From Natronohydrobacter sp. (GTDB taxonomy: Bacteria; Pseudomonadota; Alphaproteobacteria; Rhodobacterales; Rhodobacteraceae): 5,500 nt of DNA. Both the position numbers and the translations under genes were made by a program. How positions within the stretch are numbered: position 1 is the stretch's first letter; every line of letters begins with the position of its first letter. The notes under the pieces were generated by a model. It ran no database searches. It was not told the DNA's origin and saw nothing but the letters and a program-made list of their open reading frames with translations. The DNA is taken from positions 1-5,500 of the forward strand of contig SKRP01000303.1 in the NCBI GenBank assembly GCA_007118445.1. The letters run 5' to 3'. Shown here piece by piece: positions 1 to 5,476 of this stretch.

Positions 1-471
1 GGAACCGCCTTCCGGCGGGCTTGCAAGGATGTCGGTGTGAAGGACCTGCATTTTCACGATCTGCGCCATGAAGGCACAAGCCGCCTGTTCGAGGCCGGAT
101 TCGCTATCGAACAGGTCTCACTTGTCACCGGTCACAAGGGTTGGAAGATGCTGCGCCGCTACACCCATATCCGCCCGGAGGCGCTGTTGCGCGACTGGGG
201 GTTCCGTATGCCTCTGGCACGCCTGTCGCGAGGTGTGGACACAACCCTGTTTTTTCCGCCCCGGAAGCCCCCGAACCTGACAGAACCGACCACCCGACCC
301 TGCTTTATGATGGTCGTATCGCGCCCGAGAAGTCGCTGGATGAGCGGCTCTGGGGCCGCATCGCAAGGTCATTGTCGGCGATGGACCGGCGCTTGGGAAC
401 TTGCAGCGCACGTTCCGGGATGCAGAGTTCTGCGGCAAGCTGGAAGGCAAGGCACTCGCAGAGGCCTGTAG
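1..471 (+). CDS. Tyrosine recombinase (phage-type integrase), C-terminal catalytic part, 5'-truncated by window edge; tail is foreign
   Basis: The frame is open from base 1, so the gene begins outside the window. The visible part is the end of the catalytic domain of a site-specific tyrosine recombinase, which cuts and rejoins DNA through a 3'-phosphotyrosine. The HxxR box is seen as HDLRH (His at 55-57, Arg at 64-66), then the GHK histidine (133-135), and the presumed nucleophile Tyr in RRYTH (160-162). Such integrases normally end a few residues after this tyrosine. Here the frame goes on for about 100 more codons to a TAG at 469-471. The first part of that tail (about 185-260) reads as glycosyltransferase and the rest is out-of-frame sequence. 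The in-window GTG at 37 is not a credible start because it would remove most of the domain. The native 3' end has probably been lost or replaced, so activity is doubtful. Family assignment is firm; whether the gene works is unknown. Confidence 0.8.
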   Translation, partial: GTAFRRACKDVGVKDLHFHDLRHEGTSRLFEAGFAIEQVSLVTGHKGWKMLRRYTHIRPEALLRDWGFRMPLARLSRGVDTTLFFPPRKPPNLTEPTTRPCFMMVVSRPRSRWMSGSGAASQGHCRRWTGAWELAAHVPGCRVLRQAGRQGTRRGL

Positions 472-575
472 ACGCGCCGCGCGTGCGGCTGATGTGCGCG
501 CTACCTGTGACTGGACTACTGTCGCAGAGGCGTTCCTGCGCGGCAACAGTAGCTCAAAGGTCCGCATGAAAACCG
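184..575 (+). pseudogene. Degraded GT4-type (glycosyl transferase group 1) glycosyltransferase, frameshifted and internally deleted
   Basis: Pieces of one glycosyltransferase appear in order but in three frames. Frame 1, about 184-258, gives DWGFR and then SRGVDTTLFFP, matching the WGF...RGVD..LF.P stretch of retaining GT4 enzymes. Frame 3, about 258-353, gives PTLLYDGRIAPEKSLD, matching the L.YVGR...EK segment that begins the nucleotide-sugar binding domain. Frame 2, about 353-470, gives RKVIVGDGPALGNLQRTF and FCGKLEGKALAEA, matching the VVGDGP core and the following F.G...G..LA segment. The same frame then passes at once to a tail resembling the family C-terminus (DWTTVAEAFL, about 511-540). 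The region with the usual FVFPS...FGLV...EA.ACG.PV nucleotide-sugar motif is missing, which implies a deletion of roughly 100 residues. The N-terminal acceptor domain is also absent. The enzyme cannot be functional. The frameshift sites (near 250-262 and 348-360) are inferred from motif continuity; sequencing errors could explain the shifts but not the missing segment. Confidence 0.72.
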
Positions 576-578
576 AGG

Positions 579-1517
579 TCAGTACTTCCGCGGCACATAC
601 AACTCCGGCGGCAGGATCGCCCGCTCATAGTCAGGGTTGAACACGCGCTCGGGCAGGGTGATCGGATCGTGTGGAATATCCTGATAGGGGATCAACCCCA
701 GCAGATGGTCGATGCAATTCAGCCGGGCCCGGCGCTTGTCGGTGCCCTCGACCAGATACCACGGCGCTTCGGGGATATTGGTGCGCTCCAGCATCTCTTC
801 CTTGGCCTTGGTATACTGTTCCCAGCGCACGCGCGATTGCAGGTCCATCGGGCTGAGTTTCCACTGCTTCATCGGATCATGGATGCGCATCAGAAAGCGC
901 ATCTGCTGTTCTTCATCCGTGATCGAGAACCAGTATTTGACCAGCGTGATGCCCGACCGCACCAGCATCCGCTCGAATTCCGGCACGTCATGGAAAAACT
1001 GCTCGACCTGATCGTCAGACGCAAACCCCATCACCCGCTCGACGCCTGCACGGTTATACCATGAGCGATCGAAGAGCACGATCTCGCCACCAGCCGGCAG
1101 ATGCGGGACATAGCGCTGGAAATACCATTGCGAGCGTTCGCGATCCGACGGCGCGGGCAGCGCCACAACCCGCACAACCCGCGGATTGAGCCGCTGTGTG
1201 ATGCGCTTGATCACGCCGCCTTTGCCCGCACTGTCACGCCCTTCGAACAGCACCACGACCTTGCTGCCCGAATGCTGCACCCAGTCTTGCAGCCGGATCA
1301 ATTCGGCCTGAAGGCGCAGCAGGTTTTCGAGATAGACCTTGCGCCCCAGCAGATCAGGATGTCGGGTCTTGTAGATCTTCGCAATCTCGCGCGACAGAAC
1401 CGCGTCTTCCAGCTCCAGCTCGAATTCCTCGTCAAGCACATCCGCCAGTTCGGCCTCGAGCCAGTCATGCGCGGCCTCAGTCAGATCATCGGGTTTTTTG
1501 ATAGGTGGCCTGGTCAT
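579..1517 (-). CDS. ppk2: Polyphosphate kinase 2 (PPK2, class I, single domain)
   Basis: PPK2 moves phosphate between inorganic polyphosphate and nucleoside diphosphates, usually favouring NTP synthesis from polyphosphate, in the cytoplasm. The protein has 312 residues, the normal length of a one-domain class I enzyme. From the ATG at 1517, the Walker A loop FEGRDSAGKGG lies at about 91-101 (Lys99). The Walker B region IVLFDRSWYNRAGVERVMG is at about 146-164 with Asp150. The helical lid segment with MRIHDPMKQWKLSPMD follows at about 210-225. The C-terminal PWYLVEGTDKRRARLN is typical of the family. An in-frame GTG lies two codons upstream (1523), but a GGA stands eight bases before the ATG and only two before the GTG, so the ATG is preferred. 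The gene is alone on its strand: it converges on the glycosyltransferase remnant, with the stop at 579-581, and about 340 bases separate it from the amidase upstream. No clear terminator is visible after the stop. Confidence 0.96.
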   Translation of the reverse strand: MTRPPIKKPDDLTEAAHDWLEAELADVLDEEFELELEDAVLSREIAKIYKTRHPDLLGRKVYLENLLRLQAELIRLQDWVQHSGSKVVVLFEGRDSAGKGGVIKRITQRLNPRVVRVVALPAPSDRERSQWYFQRYVPHLPAGGEIVLFDRSWYNRAGVERVMGFASDDQVEQFFHDVPEFERMLVRSGITLVKYWFSITDEEQQMRFLMRIHDPMKQWKLSPMDLQSRVRWEQYTKAKEEMLERTNIPEAPWYLVEGTDKRRARLNCIDHLLGLIPYQDIPHDPITLPERVFNPDYERAILPPELYVPRKY

Positions 1518-1549
1518 GATCACATTCCGGATTTTGGCGTCTGCTTTCG

Positions 1550-1580
1550 ATAATCAACATTTGTGACAGTCGCCTGACAA
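1550..1580 (-). promoter_or_regulatory. Weak sigma70-like promoter candidate for ppk2
   Basis: Read on the minus strand, TTGTCA (1580-1575) resembles a -35 box in five of six positions and GATTAT (1555-1550) resembles a -10 box in four of six. They lie about 35-60 bases upstream of the ppk2 start. The 19-base spacer is longer than ideal, and such matches arise often by chance. Confidence 0.22.
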
Positions 1581-1686
1581 CGGTTTGTGCCATGACGAGC
1601 GCCAATCCGTTGATAGACAGCCACAGTAGTGTCACCTGAGACGGGCCATTGCGACTCTCGCATTCGCCTTCATGCAAATGATACGA

Positions 1687-1723
1687 GGCGTGAGCTGATG
1701 AATTTGACCGCTCAGGTCACGCC
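1687..1723 (-). terminator. Imperfect hairpin, possible weak terminator of the amidase operon
   Basis: The arms GGCGTGAGC (1687-1695) and GCTCA-ggt-CACGCC (1710-1723) can pair around a loop of about 14 bases, with a three-base bulge. On the minus strand the hairpin lies about 130 bases after the amidase stop and is followed by TCGTATCATTT, which is only moderately T-rich. It could end transcription from the upstream operon before ppk2, or be a chance inverted repeat. Confidence 0.3.
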
Positions 1724-1855
1724 CTCGCATCGGGCGGTTTGCCGACGGTAGCGGCGTGGAGCTGCATTTGCACAATATTGCCAAGCGGCCCTTCCCCGCC
1801 GCTCGGTGCGCTCGAAGTTATACTGCGATTTCGGAAACAGGGCGATATCCGGGTT

Positions 1856-3100
1856 TTACAGATGACTGGCAGAAGTCTGAAGCTGCATCAGATACCGTTC
1901 CAGCGCTTTGATCCCGGATGACATGACCGCCGCCGGGACATGCTCGTCGGGATGATGGCTGACGCCTTCGCGACACGCGGTGAACAGCATCCCCACGGGA
2001 CAAAGCGCCGCCATGGCCGAGCTGTCATGCGTCGCACCGGACGCGAGCTGCTGTGGTTCTTCGCGATTCCCCGCCGCGACGGATTTTGACAAGCATTCGA
2101 TGATCTGCGGTGAACAGGGAGTTGCCGGTTGAACATAGGTCCGCGCGGTAACCAGCCCCAGACCCCGACGGCTCGCGATCTCATGGGCGGCTTGCGTCAG
2201 TGTCACCCCGGCCTGTTCGCGTAGGGCATCATCAGGCGCGCGGATTTCCAGGGTCAGTGTTGCCTCACCGGGGACGGCATTCACTGCGCCCGGTCGAACC
2301 TGCAAGGTGCCAACCGTCGCCAGCAGCCCATCGGTTTCGCGGGCCAGTGTTTCGGCGGCCAGCGTCAGTTCGGCGGCGCCTGCCAGCGCATCGCGGCGCA
2401 GATGCATCGGCATCGTGCCCGCATGCGCGGCTTTGCCGGTCAGGTTGATCATGTGCCGTTCAATCCCGCAGATGCTCGTGACAATCCCGATATCCTGTGC
2501 GGCCATTTCCAGTACAGGGCCCTGTTCCAGGTGAATTTCCACCCAGCCCAGAACCTGTGACGCGTCGCGCCTCAATCCCGGCAGGGCGTCAGGGTTCAGC
2601 CCGAAATCTTCCATCGCGCGGCGCAGGGGTATCCCGTTGTGGTCGCGCAGCCCCAGCGCGGCCATGTCAAAGGTCCCGGCAAGTGCGCGTGGCCCCATCA
2701 AAGCAGTGGGGAAGCGCACGCCTTCTTCATCTGCAAAGGCCAGAACCTCAACGGGAAAAGGCAGCGTCAGACCTTTCTGGCGCAGTTTCATCAGCGCCAG
2801 CACCGGCAGGACCACGCCCATGATCCCGTCATAGGCACCGCCCTCGCGCACCGAGTCCTGATGTGACCCCATCAAAAGAGCAGGCCTGTCCTCGGGTCCT
2901 TCCAGCCGTCCGATCAGCGTGCCCGCTGCATCCAGATGAACCGCCAGCCCGGCCTGTTCCATCAATTCGGTCAGCACAGCCAGCGCGGCACGGTGCTCAG
3001 GGGTAAAGGGCAGGCGCGTCACGCCGTGGCCGGGTTCGGAACAGGCCGCGAGTCGGTCCAGCCAATGCTGCGCCAGCGCACCCCAGTCAGTTTCAGTCAT
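1856..3100 (-). CDS. M20-family Zn-dependent amidase, hydantoinase/carbamoylase type (allantoate amidohydrolase or N-carbamoyl-L-amino acid hydrolase-like)
   Basis: The family hydrolyses the amide of ureido compounds such as allantoate, ureidoglycine or N-carbamoyl-L-amino acids, using a two-metal centre in the cytoplasm. The protein has 414 residues, the usual full length. Metal-site motifs are in place: GSHQDSV (His80), AYDGIMGV (Asp91), ADEEGVRF (Glu125/126), WVEIHLEQGPVLE (His190) and GVSHHPDEHV (His382/383). The dimerisation domain carries GKAAHAGTMPMHLRRDAL (about 222-239) and RPGAVNAVPGEATLTLEIRAPD (about 269-290). SGATHDSSAMA (354-364) is the conserved substrate-pocket segment. The frame is open further upstream to 3196, but the ATG at 3100 has GGAG seven bases before it and lies at the end of the DUF1028 gene, overlapping it by 8 bases (ATGACTGA). 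Translational coupling is therefore likely. GSHQDSV departs slightly from the common GSHLDTV. The substrate cannot be read from the sequence: allantoate, N-carbamoyl amino acids and related amides all remain possible. No other purine or hydantoin genes are in view. Confidence 0.92.
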   Translation of the reverse strand: MTETDWGALAQHWLDRLAACSEPGHGVTRLPFTPEHRAALAVLTELMEQAGLAVHLDAAGTLIGRLEGPEDRPALLMGSHQDSVREGGAYDGIMGVVLPVLALMKLRQKGLTLPFPVEVLAFADEEGVRFPTALMGPRALAGTFDMAALGLRDHNGIPLRRAMEDFGLNPDALPGLRRDASQVLGWVEIHLEQGPVLEMAAQDIGIVTSICGIERHMINLTGKAAHAGTMPMHLRRDALAGAAELTLAAETLARETDGLLATVGTLQVRPGAVNAVPGEATLTLEIRAPDDALREQAGVTLTQAAHEIASRRGLGLVTARTYVQPATPCSPQIIECLSKSVAAGNREEPQQLASGATHDSSAMAALCPVGMLFTACREGVSHHPDEHVPAAVMSSGIKALERYLMQLQTSASHL

Positions 3101-3755
3101 GACCGCGCTCCGGATCGTTGCGGGTGGGAACACTTGGCAACCATGCGGCGTAAGCGCCGGTCTGGCTGCGCCTGTGGAGATCGCACAAAGCTGCAATCGG
3201 GTTTTCGGACCAGTCCACGCGCAGGGTCAGTGGCGGCGTGTCGTCCGAAACCACCAGCAGCGCTGCTGATTTCAGGCCGCGCGTGTCACCACCCGCCGCC
3301 TCAGCCGCAGCGATGGAAACCAGCAGCCGTTCAGCCAGATCGCCCCGCGCGGCGAGGAATGCATCGCGCAGGGCCGTCAAAACCTGTGGGCCAGTCAGCA
3401 GATTGCCTGACACCACCAGCCCGGACGCCACCAGCGATCCGCGCCAGCCGGTGTTTTTCGTGCCAGTATGACAGGCAGTGCCGCCCGTGCGGTCAAGCAA
3501 CGCAAGTTGCCGCCAGTCGCGGCCGGCATCCGGCCGGATCACTGATTCGAGCGCCTGTTCGGCGTTCTCTCCTGCCTGCATCCGCAACAGCGCGTCTTCG
3601 CCCCATATGGTCGAAGGCGCGGCACCCTGTGACGCGGACATGCCGACGCGCGAATCACCCCGAAGAACCCAGCCGCCCACACAGAGCGACCCTGTTGCGG
3701 CGGCACCCCCAAAGGCCCCGGTGTTCATATCTTGTGCAAGAATCGAAAAGGTCAT
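3093..3755 (-). CDS. DUF1028 family protein, putative Ntn-hydrolase-like partner of the amidase
   Basis: This 220-residue protein matches the DUF1028 family (usual length about 220-230) throughout. Recognisable segments are MTFSILAQDMNTGAFGGAAAT (1-21), SLCVGG (23-28), SASQG (40-44), a helix with GENAEQALESV and DAGRDWRQLALLD (62-88), ACHTG (94-98), GNLLTGPQV (117-125), the loop AGGDTRGLKSAALLVV (154-169) and LRVDWSENPIAALCDL (178-193). The function is not established. I recall the family being grouped with Ntn-hydrolase folds; if so, Thr2 would become N-terminal after loss of Met1, but this is inference. The start is the ATG at 3755: GAGGA lies nine bases before it, while the in-frame ATG at 3776 lies upstream of that ribosome binding site and has none of its own. 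The gene is first in a two-gene operon with the amidase. It has no signal peptide, so it should act in the cytoplasm. Confidence 0.92.
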   Translation of the reverse strand: MTFSILAQDMNTGAFGGAAATGSLCVGGWVLRGDSRVGMSASQGAAPSTIWGEDALLRMQAGENAEQALESVIRPDAGRDWRQLALLDRTGGTACHTGTKNTGWRGSLVASGLVVSGNLLTGPQVLTALRDAFLAARGDLAERLLVSIAAAEAAGGDTRGLKSAALLVVSDDTPPLTLRVDWSENPIAALCDLHRRSQTGAYAAWLPSVPTRNDPERGHD

Positions 3756-3782
3756 CGCTTTATTTCCTCGTGTCATGCCAAT

Positions 3783-3794
3783 TTATCACGAAAA
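3783..3794. promoter_or_regulatory. Degenerate second copy of the palindrome
   Basis: TTATCACGAAAA matches the 12-bp palindrome at 3811-3822 in 10 of 12 positions. Its start is 28 bases from that of the perfect copy, a little under three helical turns. It overlaps the -10 candidate of the minus-strand operon (TAAATT on that strand). Two similar sites, one over each promoter candidate, would suit coordinated control of both directions. In AT-rich sequence a partial match can be chance. Confidence 0.33.
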
Positions 3795-3796
3795 TT

Positions 3797-3825
3797 TTGA
3801 CGAGTGCAAATTATCATGATAAATA
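3797..3825 (+). promoter_or_regulatory. Candidate promoter of the substrate-binding protein gene
   Basis: TTGACG (3797-3802) matches the -35 consensus in five of six positions. After a 17-base spacer comes TAAATA (3820-3825), a poor -10 match; GATAAA (3818-3823) is closer to consensus but only 15 bases away. The palindrome at 3811-3822 overlaps both. The gene start at 3861 leaves room for a short leader. Confidence 0.38.
3811..3822. promoter_or_regulatory. Perfect 12-bp palindrome, candidate operator in the divergent promoter region
   Basis: TTATCATGATAA is identical to its reverse complement. It lies in the AT-rich spacer between the divergent DUF1028 and binding-protein genes, and inside the spacer of the plus-strand promoter candidate, where a bound repressor would block RNA polymerase. 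The regulator is not in the window. Dimeric helix-turn-helix regulators such as the GntR type bind short palindromes, but no family can be named from this site alone. Confidence 0.5.
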
Positions 3826-3860
3826 GTCCGAAATTAAAGCAGCAACAGGGAGTGCCGGAT

Positions 3861-5438
3861 ATGGCCTTTTCATCACTGACCCGCCGTGGCTTTGGGGTAT
3901 TGACAGCCGCGCTTCTGGCGACATCGGCGATGGTTGCGCCTGCCGCCGCCCAGACCCCGCCGGGCGTGCTTGTTGTTGGCCAGATCGCAGAGCCACAGGC
4001 GCTTGACCCTCATGCGGTGACAGCGGTCAATGACTTCCGCATCCTGATGAATCTTTATGACGGTCTGGTGCGCTACGCTTCTGGAACATTGGAAGTCGAA
4101 CCCGCGCTGGCCGAAAGCTGGGAGATTTCGGAAGATGGCACGGTCTACACGTTCAGCCTGCGCGAGGGTGTCAGCTTCCATGATGGCAGCCCCTTCGACG
4201 CCGAAGCCGTGGTCTGGAATTTCGAGCGGATGCTGAATGAGGACCACCCTTATCACGGCACCGGGCCGTTCCCGCTATCCTTTTTCTTCAGTGCGGTCGA
4301 CACAGTCGAGGCTGTCGATGACCTGACTGTGCGCTTCACATTGAACGAACCCTATGCGCCCTTCCTGTCGAATCTCGCCTATCCGACCGGGCTGATCATG
4401 TCACCCGCGGCGGTGATGGACCATGGTGATGATTTCGGGCGCAACCCTTCGGGCACCGGGCCCTTCCAGTTTGCCGAATGGCGCTCGAATGAACGTGTCG
4501 TAGTCACCCGCAATGACGGCTACTGGGACGGCACGGCGGGCACAGAGGCTGTGATCTTCCGCCCCATCACCGATGCCAATACGCGCGTGGCCGAAATGCT
4601 GGCAGGCGGGATTGACGTGATGGTCGAAGTGCCCCCGGTTGCCGTGTCGCAGTTCCAGGGCGCGCAGCATACGGTCCATGAACAGGCTGGCCCGCATCTG
4701 TGGTTTCTGATCCTGAACGCCAAGGAAGGCCCCTTTGCCGACCAGCGCGTGCGGCAGGCGGCGAATTACGCGATCAACAAGGAAGCGCTGGTGAATGACG
4801 TGCTGGAAGGCACCGCCACCATCGCGGCTGGGCCAACCCCGCCTGCTTTTGCCTGGGCCTATAATGAAGAACTTGCACCTTATCCCCACGACCCCGACCG
4901 CGCACGTGAATTGATCGCCGAGGCCGGTGCTGAGGGCGCGAGCCTGACCTTCTATGTCACCGAGGGCGGTTCCGGTATGCTGGATCCGATTCCGATGGGC
5001 ACAGCCATTCAGGCCGATCTGGCCGCTGTGGGCTTTGATGTGACGATCGAAACCTACGAATGGAATACATTTCTGGGCAATGTGAATCCGGGGCTGGAAG
5101 GCAAGGCCGATATGGCGCAGATGGCCTGGATGACCAATGACCCTGATACCCTGCCTTTCCTTGCGCTGCGCACCGATGCCTGGCCCGACGCGGGCGGGTT
5201 CAATTCGGGCTATTATTCCAACCCCGAAGTCGATGCGCTGCTGGAAGCGGCGCGTGTGGAAACCGACCTGGATGAGCGCGCACGGCTTTACCGCGAGATG
5301 CAGGTGATCGTGCAGGAAGACGCGCCCTGGGTTTTCGTGGCGAACTGGATGCAGAATGCCGTGACCTCGGATGCGGTCGAGAATTTCCAGCTGGAGCCGT
5401 CTTTCTTCCTGCTGCTCAAGGACGTTGTGAAGAACTGA
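3861..5438 (+). CDS. ABC transporter periplasmic substrate-binding protein, family 5 (peptide/oligopeptide class), Tat-type signal
   Basis: This 525-residue exported protein captures a substrate for an ABC importer. Family 5 (SBP_bac_5, DppA/OppA-like) binds peptides, but also opines, nickel chelates, sugars and other small molecules. The signal peptide covers residues 1-30: twin arginines in LTRRGFG (8-9), a hydrophobic stretch VLTAALLATSAMV, and a likely cut after APAAA before QTPPG. The mature protein shows LVVGQIAEPQALDPH (37-51), the family signature LAESWEISEDGTVYTFSLREGVSFHDGSPFDAEAVVWNFER split around residues 83-123, the segment SGTGPFQFAEWRSNERVVVTRNDGYW, and DQRVRQAANYAINKEALV in the second lobe. 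The frame opens earlier (3804), but AGGGAG eight bases before the ATG at 3861 and the position of the signal peptide fix the start. It is divergent from the DUF1028-amidase operon, which suggests a shared pathway. No lipobox cysteine is present, so it should be soluble in the periplasm. The substrate is unknown. Confidence 0.93.
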   Translation: MAFSSLTRRGFGVLTAALLATSAMVAPAAAQTPPGVLVVGQIAEPQALDPHAVTAVNDFRILMNLYDGLVRYASGTLEVEPALAESWEISEDGTVYTFSLREGVSFHDGSPFDAEAVVWNFERMLNEDHPYHGTGPFPLSFFFSAVDTVEAVDDLTVRFTLNEPYAPFLSNLAYPTGLIMSPAAVMDHGDDFGRNPSGTGPFQFAEWRSNERVVVTRNDGYWDGTAGTEAVIFRPITDANTRVAEMLAGGIDVMVEVPPVAVSQFQGAQHTVHEQAGPHLWFLILNAKEGPFADQRVRQAANYAINKEALVNDVLEGTATIAAGPTPPAFAWAYNEELAPYPHDPDRARELIAEAGAEGASLTFYVTEGGSGMLDPIPMGTAIQADLAAVGFDVTIETYEWNTFLGNVNPGLEGKADMAQMAWMTNDPDTLPFLALRTDAWPDAGGFNSGYYSNPEVDALLEAARVETDLDERARLYREMQVIVQEDAPWVFVANWMQNAVTSDAVENFQLEPSFFLLLKDVVKN

Positions 5439-5447
5439 GATCAGGGG

Positions 5448-5476
5448 CAGGGCGCGCTGTCGCGCGCCCTGTTTTT
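5448..5476 (+). terminator. Strong intrinsic (Rho-independent) terminator after the binding-protein gene
   Basis: CAGGGCGCGC (5448-5457) pairs perfectly with GCGCGCCCTG (5462-5471) around the four-base loop TGTC, giving a 10-bp, GC-rich stem followed directly by TTTTT (5472-5476). It begins ten bases after the stop codon. It either ends a one-gene transcript or reduces read-through into transporter genes beyond the window. Confidence 0.93.

Larger units (their letters stand above)
1518..1855. other. Intergenic gap between ppk2 and the amidase; no convincing gene
   Basis: This stretch of about 340 bases separates two minus-strand genes. All six frames were read. Only short frames exist, such as a 63-codon minus-strand frame starting at 1677 that overlaps the ppk2 start and a 60-codon plus-strand frame at 1739-1921 that runs into the amidase 3' end. 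None has a good ribosome binding site plus a recognisable family motif. The frame following the amidase stop stays open for 47 codons to a TGA at 1712-1714, with no start and no motif I recognise. The gap holds the imperfect hairpin at 1687-1723 and probably the ppk2 promoter. Confidence 0.6.

Noticed and set aside
523..540. CGCAG/CTGCG hairpin close to the ppk2 3' end as a terminator
   Set aside because: Only a 5-bp stem with an 8-base loop and no T-run on either strand; it lies within the glycosyltransferase remnant.
669..1553. Plus-strand frames of 131 and 150 codons opposite ppk2
   Set aside because: Antisense shadows of a firmly identified kinase gene, with no family motif of their own.
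1486..1677. Minus-strand 63-codon frame with a hydrophobic stretch, overlapping the ppk2 start
   Set aside because: No convincing ribosome binding site or known family; it overlaps the well-supported ppk2 N-terminus in another frame, and the hydrophobic run is short and isolated.
1712..1855. Frame stays open for 47 codons after the amidase stop, as if a longer C-terminus had been cut by a stop
   Set aside because: The amidase already has full family length and a normal C-terminal helix, and the extension matches nothing I recognise; open runs this long are common in GC-rich DNA.
3101..3196. Upstream extension of the amidase frame by 32 codons
   Set aside because: It would overlap the DUF1028 gene by over 100 bases and adds nothing conserved; the ATG at 3100 has GGAG at the right distance.
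2936..3826. Long plus-strand frame of 296 codons
   Set aside because: It lies antisense to the DUF1028 gene and the start of the amidase, both with clear family motifs; the translation is rich in Arg, Pro and Ser as expected for a shadow frame in GC-rich DNA.
3804..3860. Upstream start of the binding protein adding 19 residues before the signal peptide
   Set aside because: The ATG at 3861 has a well-spaced AGGGAG and puts the twin-arginine signal at the N-terminus; the extension would overlap the operator and promoter region.
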